DNA of 64,000 bases from Caenorhabditis remanei (taxonomy: Eukaryota > Nematoda > Chromadorea > Rhabditida > Rhabditidae): the NCBI RefSeq assembly GCF_010183535.1, contig NC_071332.1, positions 15,004,001 through 15,068,000 of the forward strand, given 5' to 3'. A program made the translations under genes and the position numbers. Of this stretch, positions 1 through 11,127 are shown piece by piece; positions within the stretch are counted from its first letter, which is position 1; each line of letters begins with the position of its first letter. Below the pieces are notes generated by a model. That model was given only the letters and a program-made list of their open reading frames with translations. It did not search any database and was not told where the DNA came from.

Positions 1-2039
1 TTTTTTCACCGCATTTTTTTAAATTTCCATATTTTCTCTTGGGTATCTTTTTTAAAAACCTTTGAAACTTTAAAAAAATCAGTCTTAAAATTTTAAAAAA
101 ATTGAATATTTTTCAGTTCTGAACTTCCGGGACGGGAGTATTTTTTTCGGCCCGGTGCGGCCCGTTGTAAGTCTAGTATTAACATCACCCTTGTTTTTCT
201 TGACACCGGCAATTCTCTTCGATTATTACAAACAGATATGCAATGATTTTGTTTAATTGTAATGGGTGGCCACCACGTATATTTTTCGCTTTGTTCTTCA
301 CCCATATAGGGAGTCCATACGAGAATCGGTCTTGGTGCTGACTTCGAAGTGGAAAAGAAACAGATCTCAAAGCGTAGCAGAGTCCCCCCAGCTCGAATAA
401 GATCTGCGCTATTGGTGTAAAATACCCAATGAGTACTCGAAACATTGCATTTCGAAGTACTGGAATGATTTTTTGATTTTCTCGAAATAACCGTGATGTT
501 TCACCGGTCGTTTGCTTGATTTTTTTCTGCTTTTCAAAAGAGATATAAGATCTTTGAAGATCTCCGCATTCTGACAGATTTTGACCGTAAAAACGAGAAC
601 ATCAATTGCAAAAAAAAGTTATTATCGGAAGTATGCATCTGTGTACTCATTACGGAATGAATCAGAAGCGTTGAACATTTGGATTATGCAATAGTTCAGA
701 AAGAAATATGTAGATTTGATATCGATTTCAAAAAATACAACTCTTAATGTCAGTGATTTGAACTGAATTCCTTCACACTTAGAAAGTTCGGAATAATAAG
801 TTAGTCATAGAATGTAAAGTAAAGTTTCTCGAACGAAAAATAGTGAAATGGTTGAGTAAAACCTTCAGGGAGTCTAATAGGTTCTGGACGGTTTCTGGAG
901 CATCTTGAAGCGTCGTGACGCCTTCTGAAGCTACCAATATACGTCGATCCTCTCTCTGAAGCATCTAAAAGTCTCGGGATGTCTATAGGAGCGTGTCATC
1001 TGAAGAATCTGAAGCATCACGGATGAGTAAAAAAATATGACTTCAGTCCTCCTTTAAAAATAGGAAATGTATGCACGTCTCTCTATTAAAGTATACTAAA
1101 TGTCTGTCCCCCACCTCTGAAATGCTGTCCAAAGTATATTTATTTCTCCACTTTTCTCTTTTTCTGGTTTTCCAAGAACTGACAAAATTTCTAAGAGGAG
1201 GCTTTTTTTTTGATTCTTCGAGACACCCCTGTCTTGTGAATTCTTTCAGATAATTTTATCTTCATTATGAAATCAATTCAAACACCACAAAAAAGTTCGC
1301 ACTTATTCGAATTATTGAACTGTCACAACCATTTTTTGAAAAAGTATGTCGAGATGTGGTCGCCCGTAACCGACTAACGGAGATTTTAACGAAGAATCAT
1401 CTCGGAGAATTGAATAAATGAAGAAGTGTCCTGGATCATGCTGACGTAATTATTGTGTGGTAACACGTGGTAACTCCAGATGGTATAATTGGGGTTCGTT
1501 GAATCATCTGTGCTGAAAAATCGTGCTGAACCAATAATCCAGTATAATGTATGTATGAAGAATTTAACCCGAAAATCGCATTTGCCTCTGAAAAAATTTT
1601 TTCTTTAAAAATCCTACTTTTTGCCTTAAATTTCCAAATCCTGTTGTAAAAATAGACTGGCACCCTTTAATTAACCAGTAAACAAGTGTCATCAAGTAGT
1701 AGACTGGTATGCCGTATATGAGTGTGAAAACGGTAATATAAAATTTGATTCCAAATTCTAAATAGAGTACTACAAGTTCGGTTTTATTTGAACCTATCCC
1801 AGTGACTGTATGGAAATTCAGAATACTTTTATGTGCTCACGGTAACTTATGAAGCTCCTAAATAAAAATAATAAATCGAATGGTGTGTGTTTTATTGTTT
1901 GCCAAAACGTTACTTTCTGTGTCGTTTGAATAAATTTAAAACGACTTTTTTAGGATAAGAATTATATCTTCAAAAATGGTTTATTACAATTAGTTATTCG
2001 AAAAAATTTGATACCCGTCTCGTTCTAAAACAAAGCTCT
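1..2039. other. Intergenic, no supported gene
   Basis: AT-rich sequence with only short, unrelated open frames and no domain I recognise. Around 120-175 there is a GC-rich patch (CGGCCCGGTGCGGCCCG), possibly the end of a dispersed repeat. Around 890-1020 the phrase CTGAAGCATC recurs irregularly. Positions 1882-1930 match 6215-6265 in inverted orientation (listed separately). The part nearest 2039 is the 3' flank of the minus-strand nuclear receptor. Confidence 0.6.
1882..1930 (-). repeat. Dispersed repeat, inverted partner of 6215-6265
   Basis: The reverse complement of this stretch reads GACACAGAAAGTAACGTTTT followed by GGCAAACAATAAAACACACACC. The same words, with few substitutions, occur on the plus strand at 6215-6265. 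It is probably a fragment of an old repeat family, since no coding frame is shared. Confidence 0.5.
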
Positions 2040-3423
2040 TCAAGACAACAAAATATCTTTGACAACATTATCGAATTCAGTAAAATTGTAAACATCAGAG
2101 ACCCGAGTTTGATTGTAAATTTCCTTAATGCCACATCGAATCGAACTCATCAAAAGAATAATTTCTCCGAATCTCTCTTCCCCTCTATCCGGGAACTTGT
2201 TCAGAGAATGCTCCATGAGTTCTTCCATACACTGAGTATGAACCGATGCCACGTTTCCTTCTTGACCAGCGTATACTGCACGTATGGAGAATGAAGCTGA
2301 AACATGATTGATGTTACAGGAGATAGGGAATCGGAATGACTCACGAGTCAAGAGAAGAACTGTCTTCAAGGCGGCGCACTCAATTTCATCAATTTCCAGC
2401 TCTCTGAATGGACGAGCCACACTATTGAGGAGTTCGGATACAAATTTCTCGTGATACTCGGCTTTCTTATTTGTTGTGTCCTCCATCTCGTGGTTCTCTG
2501 ACAATCCCAAAAAGTAATTTGGATGCATAAAAGTGTTATTCTGGAGGAGCCAAAATCCATCTTTCGCTTCTTTTGCTGTTTTGAATCCCTGGTCGACTAG
2601 AAGAAAAGCGAATCCGTATTCTGCGAGAATACTTTGCTTCAAATCAATCGATAGTCGTTTGAAAGGTTTCAGCTGTCGTCCCCATTCGGATGCTTGGTTT
2701 ATGCAAAGTTTCAGCATAATATTGACATCGTGGGACTCCGCGCGGCGGGAACTCTAAAAAATGAGAATTGAGGAATTGGTTATTTTGTGGGGTGATTACC
2801 GATTCAGAATCACATAAAATATTGTGATCGGCAAAGTGTTGGATAGCTTTTGAAGATTGCTCACGTTGAAGATGAACCAAATTTTCCAGAAGAACATCTT
2901 TTGTTTCTGAAATTTAAAAATGTTGGTTCAACTCAATTAAAAAAAAAGTTAAAACTAACCATCAAGTGTAATTTCTGTATTCCCTGGAACATCTATCAAA
3001 TTTCTGATGTTAGCCTTGATATCGATTGGACTGCGAGGTCCCACCAGATCACGACGTTGGATAGCTTCCGGTCTCATTCCAACTGTAAAACACTTCTGAA
3101 GTCTACAGTATCGGCAGGCACAGCGGTATTCTGAAAGCATTAATAATTTCATTAATAATTTGAACCGAATACCCAAACTTACCATTGGTGATATTGCAAT
3201 TCCCATCTCTCAAACATTTATAAACTGCATTTCTCACGATTGCTCTTCTAAAGAAAACGATGCATCCGAGACAGCCAGGTGCTCCGTATCGACTGCTATT
3301 TACTACATCGTTTCCACAGACTGCACATTCTTCAGAAGACGTCAACGAAGATGGAGAAGAAGCAGATGAAGACGTGGAGTAGCACGAGTCGTCAGACAAG
3401 TCCATATTCTCGAAAGAACACAT
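2040..3423 (-). CDS. Nuclear hormone receptor (nhr family)
   Basis: Predicted ligand-type nuclear receptor of 394 residues acting as a DNA-binding transcription factor in the nucleus. Five exons on the minus strand: 3183-3423, 2960-3130, 2800-2906, 2345-2753 and 2040-2296. The frame closes across all four introns (48-53 nt). After a Ser-rich N-terminus (residues about 9-30), the two C4 zinc fingers run from CAVCGNDVV through [11 protein letters not shown] to the second finger, which ends [20 protein letters not shown]. The ligand-binding-like domain includes [14 protein letters not shown] and ends VVKDILLS. The 48-nt last intron is a multiple of three and has no stop, so a naive reading runs through it; the GTGAGT donor, TTTCAG acceptor and comparison with 12332-15081 show it is an intron. 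Its ligand and targets cannot be read from sequence. Part of exons 4-5 is duplicated at 34326-34672. Confidence 0.9.
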
Positions 3424-3865
3424 TCTAAATTAAAAAATTGAATTTTAAGAAGTGGAAATTCGATATTAAAAAGAGAGAATAAAGCGATTTATGACAATAA
3501 TTCTGGACTGCCCTGCCGGTTTATAAAGGTGCGATTTTTCAGGTCAGTTCATATAGTAAAAAAGTACATTTTCTTTCAGTTGATTTTTCGAAAGTGGGCG
3601 TACTCAAAAATGCATTCAATTTTTCGAACGGAGATCTCTATCTATTCTCAACTTATAATTGATCCCGATCTTCAAGTTTTTGCACTTTATTCGGGTGTTT
3701 GGAAGGTACATTTGTCTTTTATTGGCTTTGATGTGATTGGGTTAGAAAGTGATAATGAATGGAACATTTATCGACCTCCGATGCAGTAATTCTTGTTTGT
3801 TTTCCATTGCTTCAATAAAGTTAATACTGTAACAACATCGCTTTAAAAAATTTGGTTTTAAATAA
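3424..3865. other. Upstream region of the nuclear receptor
   Basis: This is the 5' flank of the minus-strand receptor gene. I see no second gene and no convincing core promoter element beyond AT-rich tracts. Confidence 0.5.
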
Positions 3866-4120
3866 TTAGACGTTGCCAAAAAACATTTAGACGTCCCAAA
3901 AAACATTTAAACGTCCCAAAAAATGTTTAGACGTTCCTTCAACACTAAAAGCCACGGAAAAAGTTCATGGGACGTCTAAATATTTTTTGGGACGTCTAAA
4001 TGTTTTTTGGGACGTCTAAATCTTCAGAACTGTATTTTGGGATTTCAAGGGACGTCTAAACATTTCATGAGACGTTTAAACGTTTTTTGGGACGTCTAAA
4101 CTTTTGAAAGGACATCTAAA
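3866..4120. repeat. 20-bp periodic repeat array with an internal inversion
   Basis: The decamer GACGTCTAAA recurs at 3971, 3991, 4011, 4051, 4071 (as GACGTTTAAA), 4091 and 4111 (as GACATCTAAA), always in a 20-nt register, with a decayed unit where 4031 would fall. To the left the reverse complement recurs four times with the same 20-nt period (about 3867, 3887, 3907, 3927). The spacer between units is usually TGTTTTTTGG-like. The two blocks face each other across about 35 nt, so a single strand could form a long hairpin. Confidence 0.85.
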
Positions 4121-5029
4121 CTGGAATAGAGCCAAAACGAATAACACAAAATGAGCTTTTATTCTATCACGCAATCGAATTCTAATAGATTGATCTAGGC
4201 TGCTCTCTTGTTCAATAGTTAGATTAGGTTGAAACACCGCTCAAACCGATATCTGACTCATCGAAGCTACAATAGCAATATCAAGCTTTTCTTCAGGAGT
4301 TCGTGATCAAACACAGAACTAAGCTATATAAATTTAATCAGCCCAATAAACTATTTTTTGAAACTAATCGATTACAAAGAAATCTGCAGTTTACTAGTAA
4401 TGGTTTCTCTGATGTTCATATTCATATTTAATGAGATAATAATGCAATCATCTATGATCTCTTGCACGCGTTTTCCGCGTGTATCATTGATCGTTCAGAG
4501 CTTATTAACGTACTGTCACGTTTTTCAGAATTCTTTCAACTGTATATTGTTTGAACGAAGTAAAACGCACATCAGGTTTATGCCTTGCGCTCATTTTCGA
4601 TATCTCTCCGAAGCGATCTCTCTCAAAACGTGGTACTGAACTTAGAAGAGGAGAGATATGGAGATTTATATCTGATTTAAAAAAAGAAGATTTCGTGTTG
4701 AGGAATGGAATATTTGTGAAGGTCACTCAGTTCAATTCTCTCAAGGGATAAATTGCTTCGCTTCTTGAGAAATTTATAAAATTAAAAAATTAAATCAAGT
4801 CGAATATACGGACATCAGAATTTGATCAAGAAGGGAAAGTTAGAAAAAAACTAGAATTCGTGGAGTTCTTCAATCAATAAGTGAATTCAATAATGTACCA
4901 AAAAATTGAACAACCTATATGCAACACGTTTTGAAACTGGGGCCAGTTTTACGTGAGTTGTAAAAAAGGACAGTTTTTCAAGGTTTCGAAGTCACCAATA
5001 TACCTTTTTATCTATTCGAATCGTTTTCC
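4121..5029. other. Intergenic, no supported gene
   Basis: No open frame here matches a family I know. The sequence is AT-rich, without tandem structure. Confidence 0.55.
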
Positions 5030-5998
5030 TTCTTTTTCCTTCTCTCAAAATTCAATGCTACATGATCTGTTTCTCAATTCAAAAGATGAAGCCTCCCGAA
5101 TACTTTTTCAGACGAAACGTTCCGGATTGTTTAGTGAAGTCGAGATTATTATCCTTAGAAAAATAGTTGAAGATTTATGGATCCGATTTTTTCAGTAAAA
5201 AATTAAATCCAATGGAAATGCATTGGATTTTCTCGATAGATTTTCTGGATTCAAAAAAGTTTTTGAATATCCTGTTGGAATTTCGAAGCTATTATTTAAA
5301 ACAAAGAAGCGAGATAAAGATCAACACATAAGTCTTGAATCTATTTTATAGAGAAAATACTGGGTCAGAATAGAATTCGTCATCACACAAATTATCAATA
5401 GGGAGATATTCTGTTCCTGGAAGTTCATCTTGTTTCTTTTTCTCTTGTCACATCGTACAAATTGATACGTTTTCGCGTATGTAGGATGTTCGAAAGACCT
5501 GTATCTCATCTCCAAACGAAACAGAAAACGTCAAAACTGGCGAGAAACTACGAAAACGAGGATCAACCTACGCACGATGCGGCGTCGTGCGGATATCTGA
5601 GAAGGCGATCGAGGAGAAGGGAGTGCATACGTATAATTGGGGATGAGACCTTTGTTATCCTTATTTCGAATTATGTTTCTGCGGATCGGTGTTTAATCAA
5701 TGAGTACGGAAAGCATTGCAGTCCTCATGAGATAACCTTGAAAAATCAGAACTATTTCTTTATTTTTGAAAACTTTTTTGTGTCCAAAAAATCTATCGAG
5801 AAAATCCGGTGCATTTCCATTGGATTATTTTTTTTAACTGAAAGAATCGGATTTATAAATCTTCAACTATTTTTCTAAGGATAATAATCTCGACTTCACT
5901 GAACAATCCGGAACATTTCGTCTGAAAAAGTATTCGGGAGGCTTCATCTTTTGATTAGAGAAGCAGATCATGCAGCATTGAATTTTGAGAGAAAAAGT
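5030..5998. mobile_element. Foldback element with about 230-bp terminal inverted repeats
   Basis: The arms at about 5030-5260 and 5770-5998 are inverted copies of each other. The left arm carries CTCTCAAAATTCAATGCTAC and TCCGGATTGTTTAGTGAAGT; the right arm carries their reverse complements with scattered substitutions. The roughly 510-bp centre has a 138-codon open frame (5462-5878) that runs into the right arm and shows no transposase motif I recognise. This looks like a non-autonomous DNA transposon. Arm divergence suggests it is not very recent, and I could not identify a target-site duplication. Confidence 0.8.
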
Positions 5999-6877
5999 TA
6001 GCCATAATTCGATTTAAATTGCTGCGGATTGACTTTATATCAATGAAAGTTTGAAACTGAAAGTATTTTACTCCTCATAATACAATTTGAAACTAATTGA
6101 AGCAAAATTGAGAAGTATAGTGCCGGTTTTAAAAACTTTTAGGAAAATAACGATTTCAATCGTATGATTTTAATGCGGTATTCATTAATTTCAGTCTCTC
6201 GAGTTCAAACTAGACTTCAAAACGACACAAAAAGTAACGTTTTGGCAGACAATGAAGCCCACACCTTTTCGAGTTCATATCACAACTTTGGCTACAATTG
6301 ACTAGAATGATCGTGGTGTGTCATAAAGTGATGACGTTGTTTTAGTTTGAAATTTCAGAAAACTGTCAGGTAACAGATGAGTTAACATACATAAATGGAG
6401 TCTGCACAAACTATGGTCAAATTTCTGAAAAACTGGGTGGGTTTAAAATCTCCCGCTATGGAAAAAGTGTTATCATCCATTTGTGTTGAATGATTGTAGA
6501 ATGGTTCTGATTTACCGTTCAAATTCGTAATGTTTTTATCGGGAAGTATCAACTAGAATCTAGTTTTGCTTTCTTTATGTAGTTTACTTTTCATTTAGAT
6601 CTTTAAAACTGCAATGTTCTCGTACCAGCTTCGGCGCGTTTTCTCGCGGGTACGCCACTCGAGTTCACAAAAATGAAAATAAAATTCGGACATCCTGAAA
6701 AACAGACAGACAAATCCACAGACAGCGCCCACGCTTGTTTTTTATATAGGTAAGAATTATATTTGTTTTCCGAGAACACCCTGGTCTACGTACACCAAAC
6801 TATCCATAGGGACCGTTATATCACAGCCATAACAAGCTCGACAAGCATTCCCCTCATTCTCATTTTCATTTCATCTC
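5999..6877. other. Intergenic and upstream region of the str gene
   Basis: No gene is supported. It contains the dispersed repeat at 6215-6265 and a short GC-rich hairpin-like stretch near 6621-6652 (CGTACC and GGGTACG as arms). The last 100 nt is presumably the promoter-proximal region of the receptor starting at 6878. Confidence 0.5.
6215..6265 (+). repeat. Dispersed repeat, inverted partner of 1882-1930
   Basis: Contains AAAACGACACAAAAAGTAAC and CGTTTTGGCAGACAATGAAG, matching the reverse complement of 1882-1930 with a few differences. Confidence 0.5.
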
Positions 6878-8114
6878 ATGGCTCCGTTTGTTCAACTTGC
6901 TTCCACCAGCATTTCCCTCGTCTTAAACTCATTTTTATGCTGGCTGATTGTCGAAAAGTCCCCAAAAACGTTGGGAAGCTACAAGCAGTTAATGATTTAC
7001 ACATCAGTGTTTGAAATGTATTACGCTATACTGGATTTAGTTGCGGATGTGGTAACCCATAGTGAATAATATTTGAATCCGAATAAATATTTCAGACAGT
7101 TTTCTCTCATGAATTCGCTGTGGTAGTGTTTCGAGAATACGTTCCAGGAGGTGTATTCAATCGCCAATTTTCTATGATATTGGTGATAGCCTATGGTGTA
7201 ACTTTTGGTATGTCAATGGCTATCCTGGCATCTCATTTTGTATATCGATATAGTGTCACTGACAGGTAACGTTTATAGGCAAGTTCCAGTTGTGTAATTT
7301 CAAATTCCCAGCAAATTTCATCATCGCTACACTTCTGGTAAAAAATACTTTCTACTTTTTATGGCTCCATTTATCTATGCTTTCTGGTGGACTTGTGCAC
7401 TTTTGTATGGATATTTACCAGATAGTGAGTCCGATGAATACTTGAAATTTCGATTTCTGGAGACGTTTGACTTAACAACCGATCGGATATCTTATGTTTG
7501 TCCAAAATTTTACAAGCGTGGGAAACACGGCGAATTGCTTTTCAATGAACCAGCCTGGGTGGCTGTAACGAATTGTTTGATGATGGTGGTTTGTTATCCC
7601 ATCTCAATTATAGAAACACAGTCCGTATATTCAGACATCATCCATATTTTGTTCTTTTTTTCTTGGTACGAAATGCTATTTCAATATCACCAAACAGCTA
7701 GCAGTCACGTCTGAAAAAAAAAAAAAATTCAAATTCTCTGCGAATCTTCAAAAACAACTATTCAACGCTCTAGTCATCCAAACTGTGATACCAGTTGTCA
7801 TAATGTATATCCCTATATTGGTGTTCTTTTTGTGCCCAATGATTAATGTGAATATGGGATATTCTAGTAAATTAATATCAGATATGGTTGCATTGTACCC
7901 AGTTATTGATCCTCTTCCAAATATGTTTATCATCAAAAGTTATCGGATAGCGATCATTGGTATATTTAAAGAGTTATGGAGGACTAACATGATAAATAAA
8001 CTTTCAGATTTATTCAGATGTCGTGGGAATGGCAGGAATAACCCTCCAACTAGTCAAAATGACACATATGCTATCGGCCTTCAAAGTTTCAATGATAATC
8101 AGATTAGGATCTAA
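6878..8114 (+). CDS. Str-type seven-transmembrane chemoreceptor
   Basis: Predicted G-protein-coupled receptor of 366 residues, presumably in sensory cilia membranes. Exons: 6878-7051, 7096-7265, 7312-7588 and 7635-8114. Family hallmarks are the N-terminal run NSFLCWLIVEKSPKTLGSYK, ASHFVYRY at the end of TM3, the TM5 exit FLGTKCY, LQKQLFNALVIQTVIP entering TM6, and ALYPVIDPLPNMFIIKSYR in TM7. The third intron (7589-7634, GTTTGT...ATTCAG) must be spliced; read straight through, the frame ends at a stop just before the TM6 part. Exon 4 contains a 14-A homopolymer (7714-7727) encoding four lysines, an unusual place for slippage or assembly error. All introns are 44-46 nt. The close assignment within the Str/Srj group is tentative. 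Confidence 0.85.
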
Positions 8115-8169
8115 TAAGTTTTCTTTAATTCGAAATGATCAGAGATTATATGTATAACATTTTCCAACT

Positions 8170-9353
8170 TTATGCCGGTGCAACTGTAGAAGATAAATCA
8201 TAGACTGTGCTTATTTTCTTCTTTCTACAAAGCACTGTGTTACGAAACAAATTGATACAGAAAATAGCGATAAGGGGTTCTAAAGCGGGGTAGATAGCTG
8301 TGGAACCAGCAGCAGAACTGGCGAGAAATCCGAGGTTTATCTCGAAAAGTGGGAGGAAGAATAGTAATCCGACAGGTGCATACATCAGAGCAAACGGAAG
8401 GACTGTCTGAAAAATTTTGTTTGAAATTAAAGAACAACTATGGTGATAACATACCTGTAGAATCAAAGTCAGGAAAAGTTGGTTATTCAATGCGGCGGTT
8501 TGTTTACTCAACGAATCTTTCATTTCCCTCATTTTCTGATAAGTTTTGATCCCGCAGTATAAGATAGTGGAGCAACAGATTCCCTAATATCAGAATTTAG
8601 CCAAAACTTCTTGTCACCCAAATCTTACCATCAACATTGTCAATCCTAGGGACGCTAGACAATCCCTTATACACCAGTGCCTCTCTCCCTTTCCATCTGT
8701 ACTCCAATATAAACCGGCAGCAAACATAATTTCCGCCGAATCCTCATCATAGTTTGCCAACATTGGAATCTTCAACATTTGACGTTTTTCAACAGTTATA
8801 ACTAATCCAAAGTAGCAAGTGAGAAACCAAGTTACAGAAATAAAAAATGGAAAAGTAAAGAGTAAAATGACACGGGGTCCTTCAATATAACGGCGATAGT
8901 TGTGTCTAGAATTTTTTCATTTTTAAATTATAACGGAGTCCGGCTCACTGGCAAATTATGATGTATCGGAAAATGAATTCGGTGCAAAGTAGGGAAATTC
9001 AGAGGCCAAATGAGGCACCAAACATGCCTTAAAATGCACATTCGTTCTCTCCCAACTTTCCGAGACCTACAAACTAAAACAAATCCAAACCACTCGGTAT
9101 ATCGCAATGGTCCATGATTAACAACCACATACATTTGTTTCTCAACGAGAACCAATGGATGAGTGATGATATCCACGTAGTTGTAAACGATAGAGTATAC
9201 TGCGAAAGTAGACATGAGATATCGAAATTGTCCAAGCAGGTTTCGTGTTGTTTTCCATATTAAATACAATAATAAGACATTTGTAATCTGGGAGAATATA
9301 AAACTGAAATGTTGGATTGTATGAATGAAGAGGTTCTCGCTTTGAAAAAACAT
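8170..9353 (-). pseudogene. Str-type chemoreceptor, probably disabled
   Basis: A minus-strand relative of the 6878-8114 receptor. Recognisable parts: first exon 9067-9353 with YLIWKTTRNLLGQFRYLM; a TM3 segment at about 8949-9030 reading ISLLCTEFIFRYIIIC; 8629-8905; 8455-8583 (GICCSTILYCGIKTYQKM); and 8170-8406 with IYPALEPLIAIF. The downstream exons splice in frame. The TM3 exon does not: the homologous frame has a TGA at 8999-9001 and a TAA shortly upstream, and the alternative open frame (VWCLIWPLNF) has no receptor similarity. I therefore call it a pseudogene with lesions confined to one exon. Its proposed start overlaps the plus-strand sri fragment by about 20 nt, so the true start may lie slightly downstream. 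Confidence 0.7.
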
Positions 9354-9703
9354 ATGTTGTCAGTCTCAAGAAGAAACATCAACCAGCATCGAGACGTTTT
9401 TAGATCAATTTTCGCCCAATTCCTAGTTATTTCTCTTTCTTTTTTGCTTCCAACCACAGTAATTATCTTTATCATTTGGGAGATACCGAATACTAAAGGT
9501 ATGCATAAATCGGAATTGAGAACGTGAACAGTCTGAACCTAGAATTTTCAGTTTTAAGCTCCATCATGGTATCCATATTTTCCTTTCATTCGGTCTTGGG
9601 ATCGCTGGTTCTGATATTCACTTATACGCCATACCGGAACGCAACTTTTGGGTTTCTGATTAGGAGGAAAAATAAGAATGTTTCTTTTATTCACAAACTT
9701 TGA
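9330..9703 (+). pseudogene. Sri chemoreceptor 3' fragment
   Basis: Only the last two exons remain (to about 9499, then 9552-9703). They encode RNINQHRDVFRSIFAQFLVI and then SIMVSIFSFHSVLGSLVL plus TYTPYRNATFGF. They match the ends of exons 2 and 3 of the intact sri gene at 10062-11127 (RNINQHRAIFQAIFAQFSVI and TYQPYRKTLFGC). TM1-TM5 are missing: sequence to the left is the antisense str pseudogene. This is a truncated tandem duplicate. Confidence 0.85.
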
Positions 9704-9978
9704 ATTCTAACAAACTGTGTGTTCTTGTGTCGTTTTGACCGAACTGGCTTTAAAAATTTGATATGTTTTTTACTATTGTTAAAAGTATCCATGATTTTTA
9801 GATCTGTACAGAATATCAAAATGCAACCATGATCATTTTCTTGTAGTAAATTACTAACATTCCTTATATTAAGCCTCTCTTTCATATAAATCTTCCAACT
9901 AATTCATTTTCAAGTTTACACCCTTCGATGAAATAAATAAATATAGTAGAGTACAGAACACGTCTTTTTCAGCACTTC

Positions 9979-9999
9979 CAGGTGGAAAAAAGTCAGCTG
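9979..9999. promoter_or_regulatory. Paired E-boxes upstream of the sri gene
   Basis: CAGGTG (9979-9984) and CAGCTG (9994-9999) lie 62-83 nt before the sri start codon. The second, AGTCAGCTGCTT, is close to the CASCTG-core E-box I recall being reported in C. elegans chemoreceptor promoters and tied to ADL neuron expression. The function here is inferred. Confidence 0.45.
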
Positions 10000-10061
10000 C
10001 TTAATATAATCATGCATGTCAATACATTCTTCTTGTTCCTTCTCCATTTCTTCCATACTCA

Positions 10062-11127
10062 ATGCATTTAGAGTTGAACTCTCAACTTCAAAATGCCGCC
10101 GATTCTCTTTTTGATATCGCAGGCATCATCGACTTCTTCACAAATTCTCTAGTTGTTTATCTCATTCTATTCAAAAGTTCCAATATGAAAACTTTCCGGT
10201 ACTACCTATTATATTTCCAATTAACCACTGTTATTATGGATGTTTACCTCGCTTTTCTCATGAAACCAATACCAATTTTTCCAGTTATTGGTGGGTACAC
10301 TACCGGTATTATGTTCAATGTTTTCGGTGTCTCTTCTCATATTCAAATGACGATTCAAATCTTTTTAATGGGGATTCAGGAGGTAGCAATATTCTCTGCA
10401 TTTCTTCGAAAGCATCAATCAATAGTGACAATTAATCGTCGACTTGAACTGAAGAAATTCGTATATTGGGGATTGATTGTTTTTTTCCATTTCATTATGT
10501 CTTCATTCGTCATCTTCTTCTATTTTGGAAGCATAACCAAAGAGCAGCAGAACAGCTATATCAAGAAGGTAGGTCACAAAGCAGAATGATATAAATTTCT
10601 TGATATTATTTCAGAACCTTCCCAACCTCGAACAAGTTTTAGCAACTTTCCCCAGCTTGGAAATTTATGACCGTGAGGTGAACTCATTAGTTATTGTCTC
10701 ATTCGGCCTAATGATTCTTTTTATCACACTTCTATTCGTCGGCATTTCAGTTCTCTCATTTCAAATATTTTCCACTTTGAAAAGACACAAAAAGACGACA
10801 TCGAACAGGAATATCAATCAACATCGTGCAATTTTTCAAGCAATATTTGCCCAATTTTCAGTTATCTCATTTTGTTTTATTCCTCCAATATTTGTTGTTA
10901 TACTTCTTATTTTAGAGGTGCCGAATACTCAAGGTTAGTCTTTTTGGTCATTAATGTCTTTCATTTTTAAATTTGTTGCAGTCTTTGGTTCTGTTATGGT
11001 CTGTACATTCTCCTTTCACTCATTTCTCGGATCCGTCGTTTTGGTTTTGACCTACCAGCCTTATCGAAAAACACTCTTTGGATGTTTCATGAAAAAGAGA
11101 GTTTCTGCCAGTGGGGGGTTGGCTTGA
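10062..11127 (+). CDS. Sri-type seven-transmembrane chemoreceptor
   Basis: Predicted GPCR of 323 residues. Exons: 10062-10568, 10615-10933 and 10982-11127, with 46-48-nt introns and clean frame closure. Sri-type signatures: LVVYLILFKSSNMKTFRYYL in TM1 and loop 1, FLMKPIPIFPVIGGYTTG, FGVSSHIQMT, FLRKHQSI after TM3, RNINQHRAIFQAIFAQFSVI into TM6, and the C-terminal TYQPYRKTLFGC. The length suits the family and no lesion is visible. Two E-boxes sit about 70 nt upstream. It is the intact member of a pair whose other copy survives only as the 9330-9703 fragment. Confidence 0.9.

Noticed and set aside
890..1020. CTGAAGCATC minisatellite
   Set aside because: The spacing is irregular and the units too divergent to call a tandem repeat.
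3866..4120. CRISPR array
   Set aside because: Periodic repeats are present, but the spacers are near-identical and the host is a nematode; it is a satellite-like array.
5462..5878. Protein-coding gene of 138 residues
   Set aside because: The frame runs into the right arm of an inverted-repeat element and has no recognisable domain.
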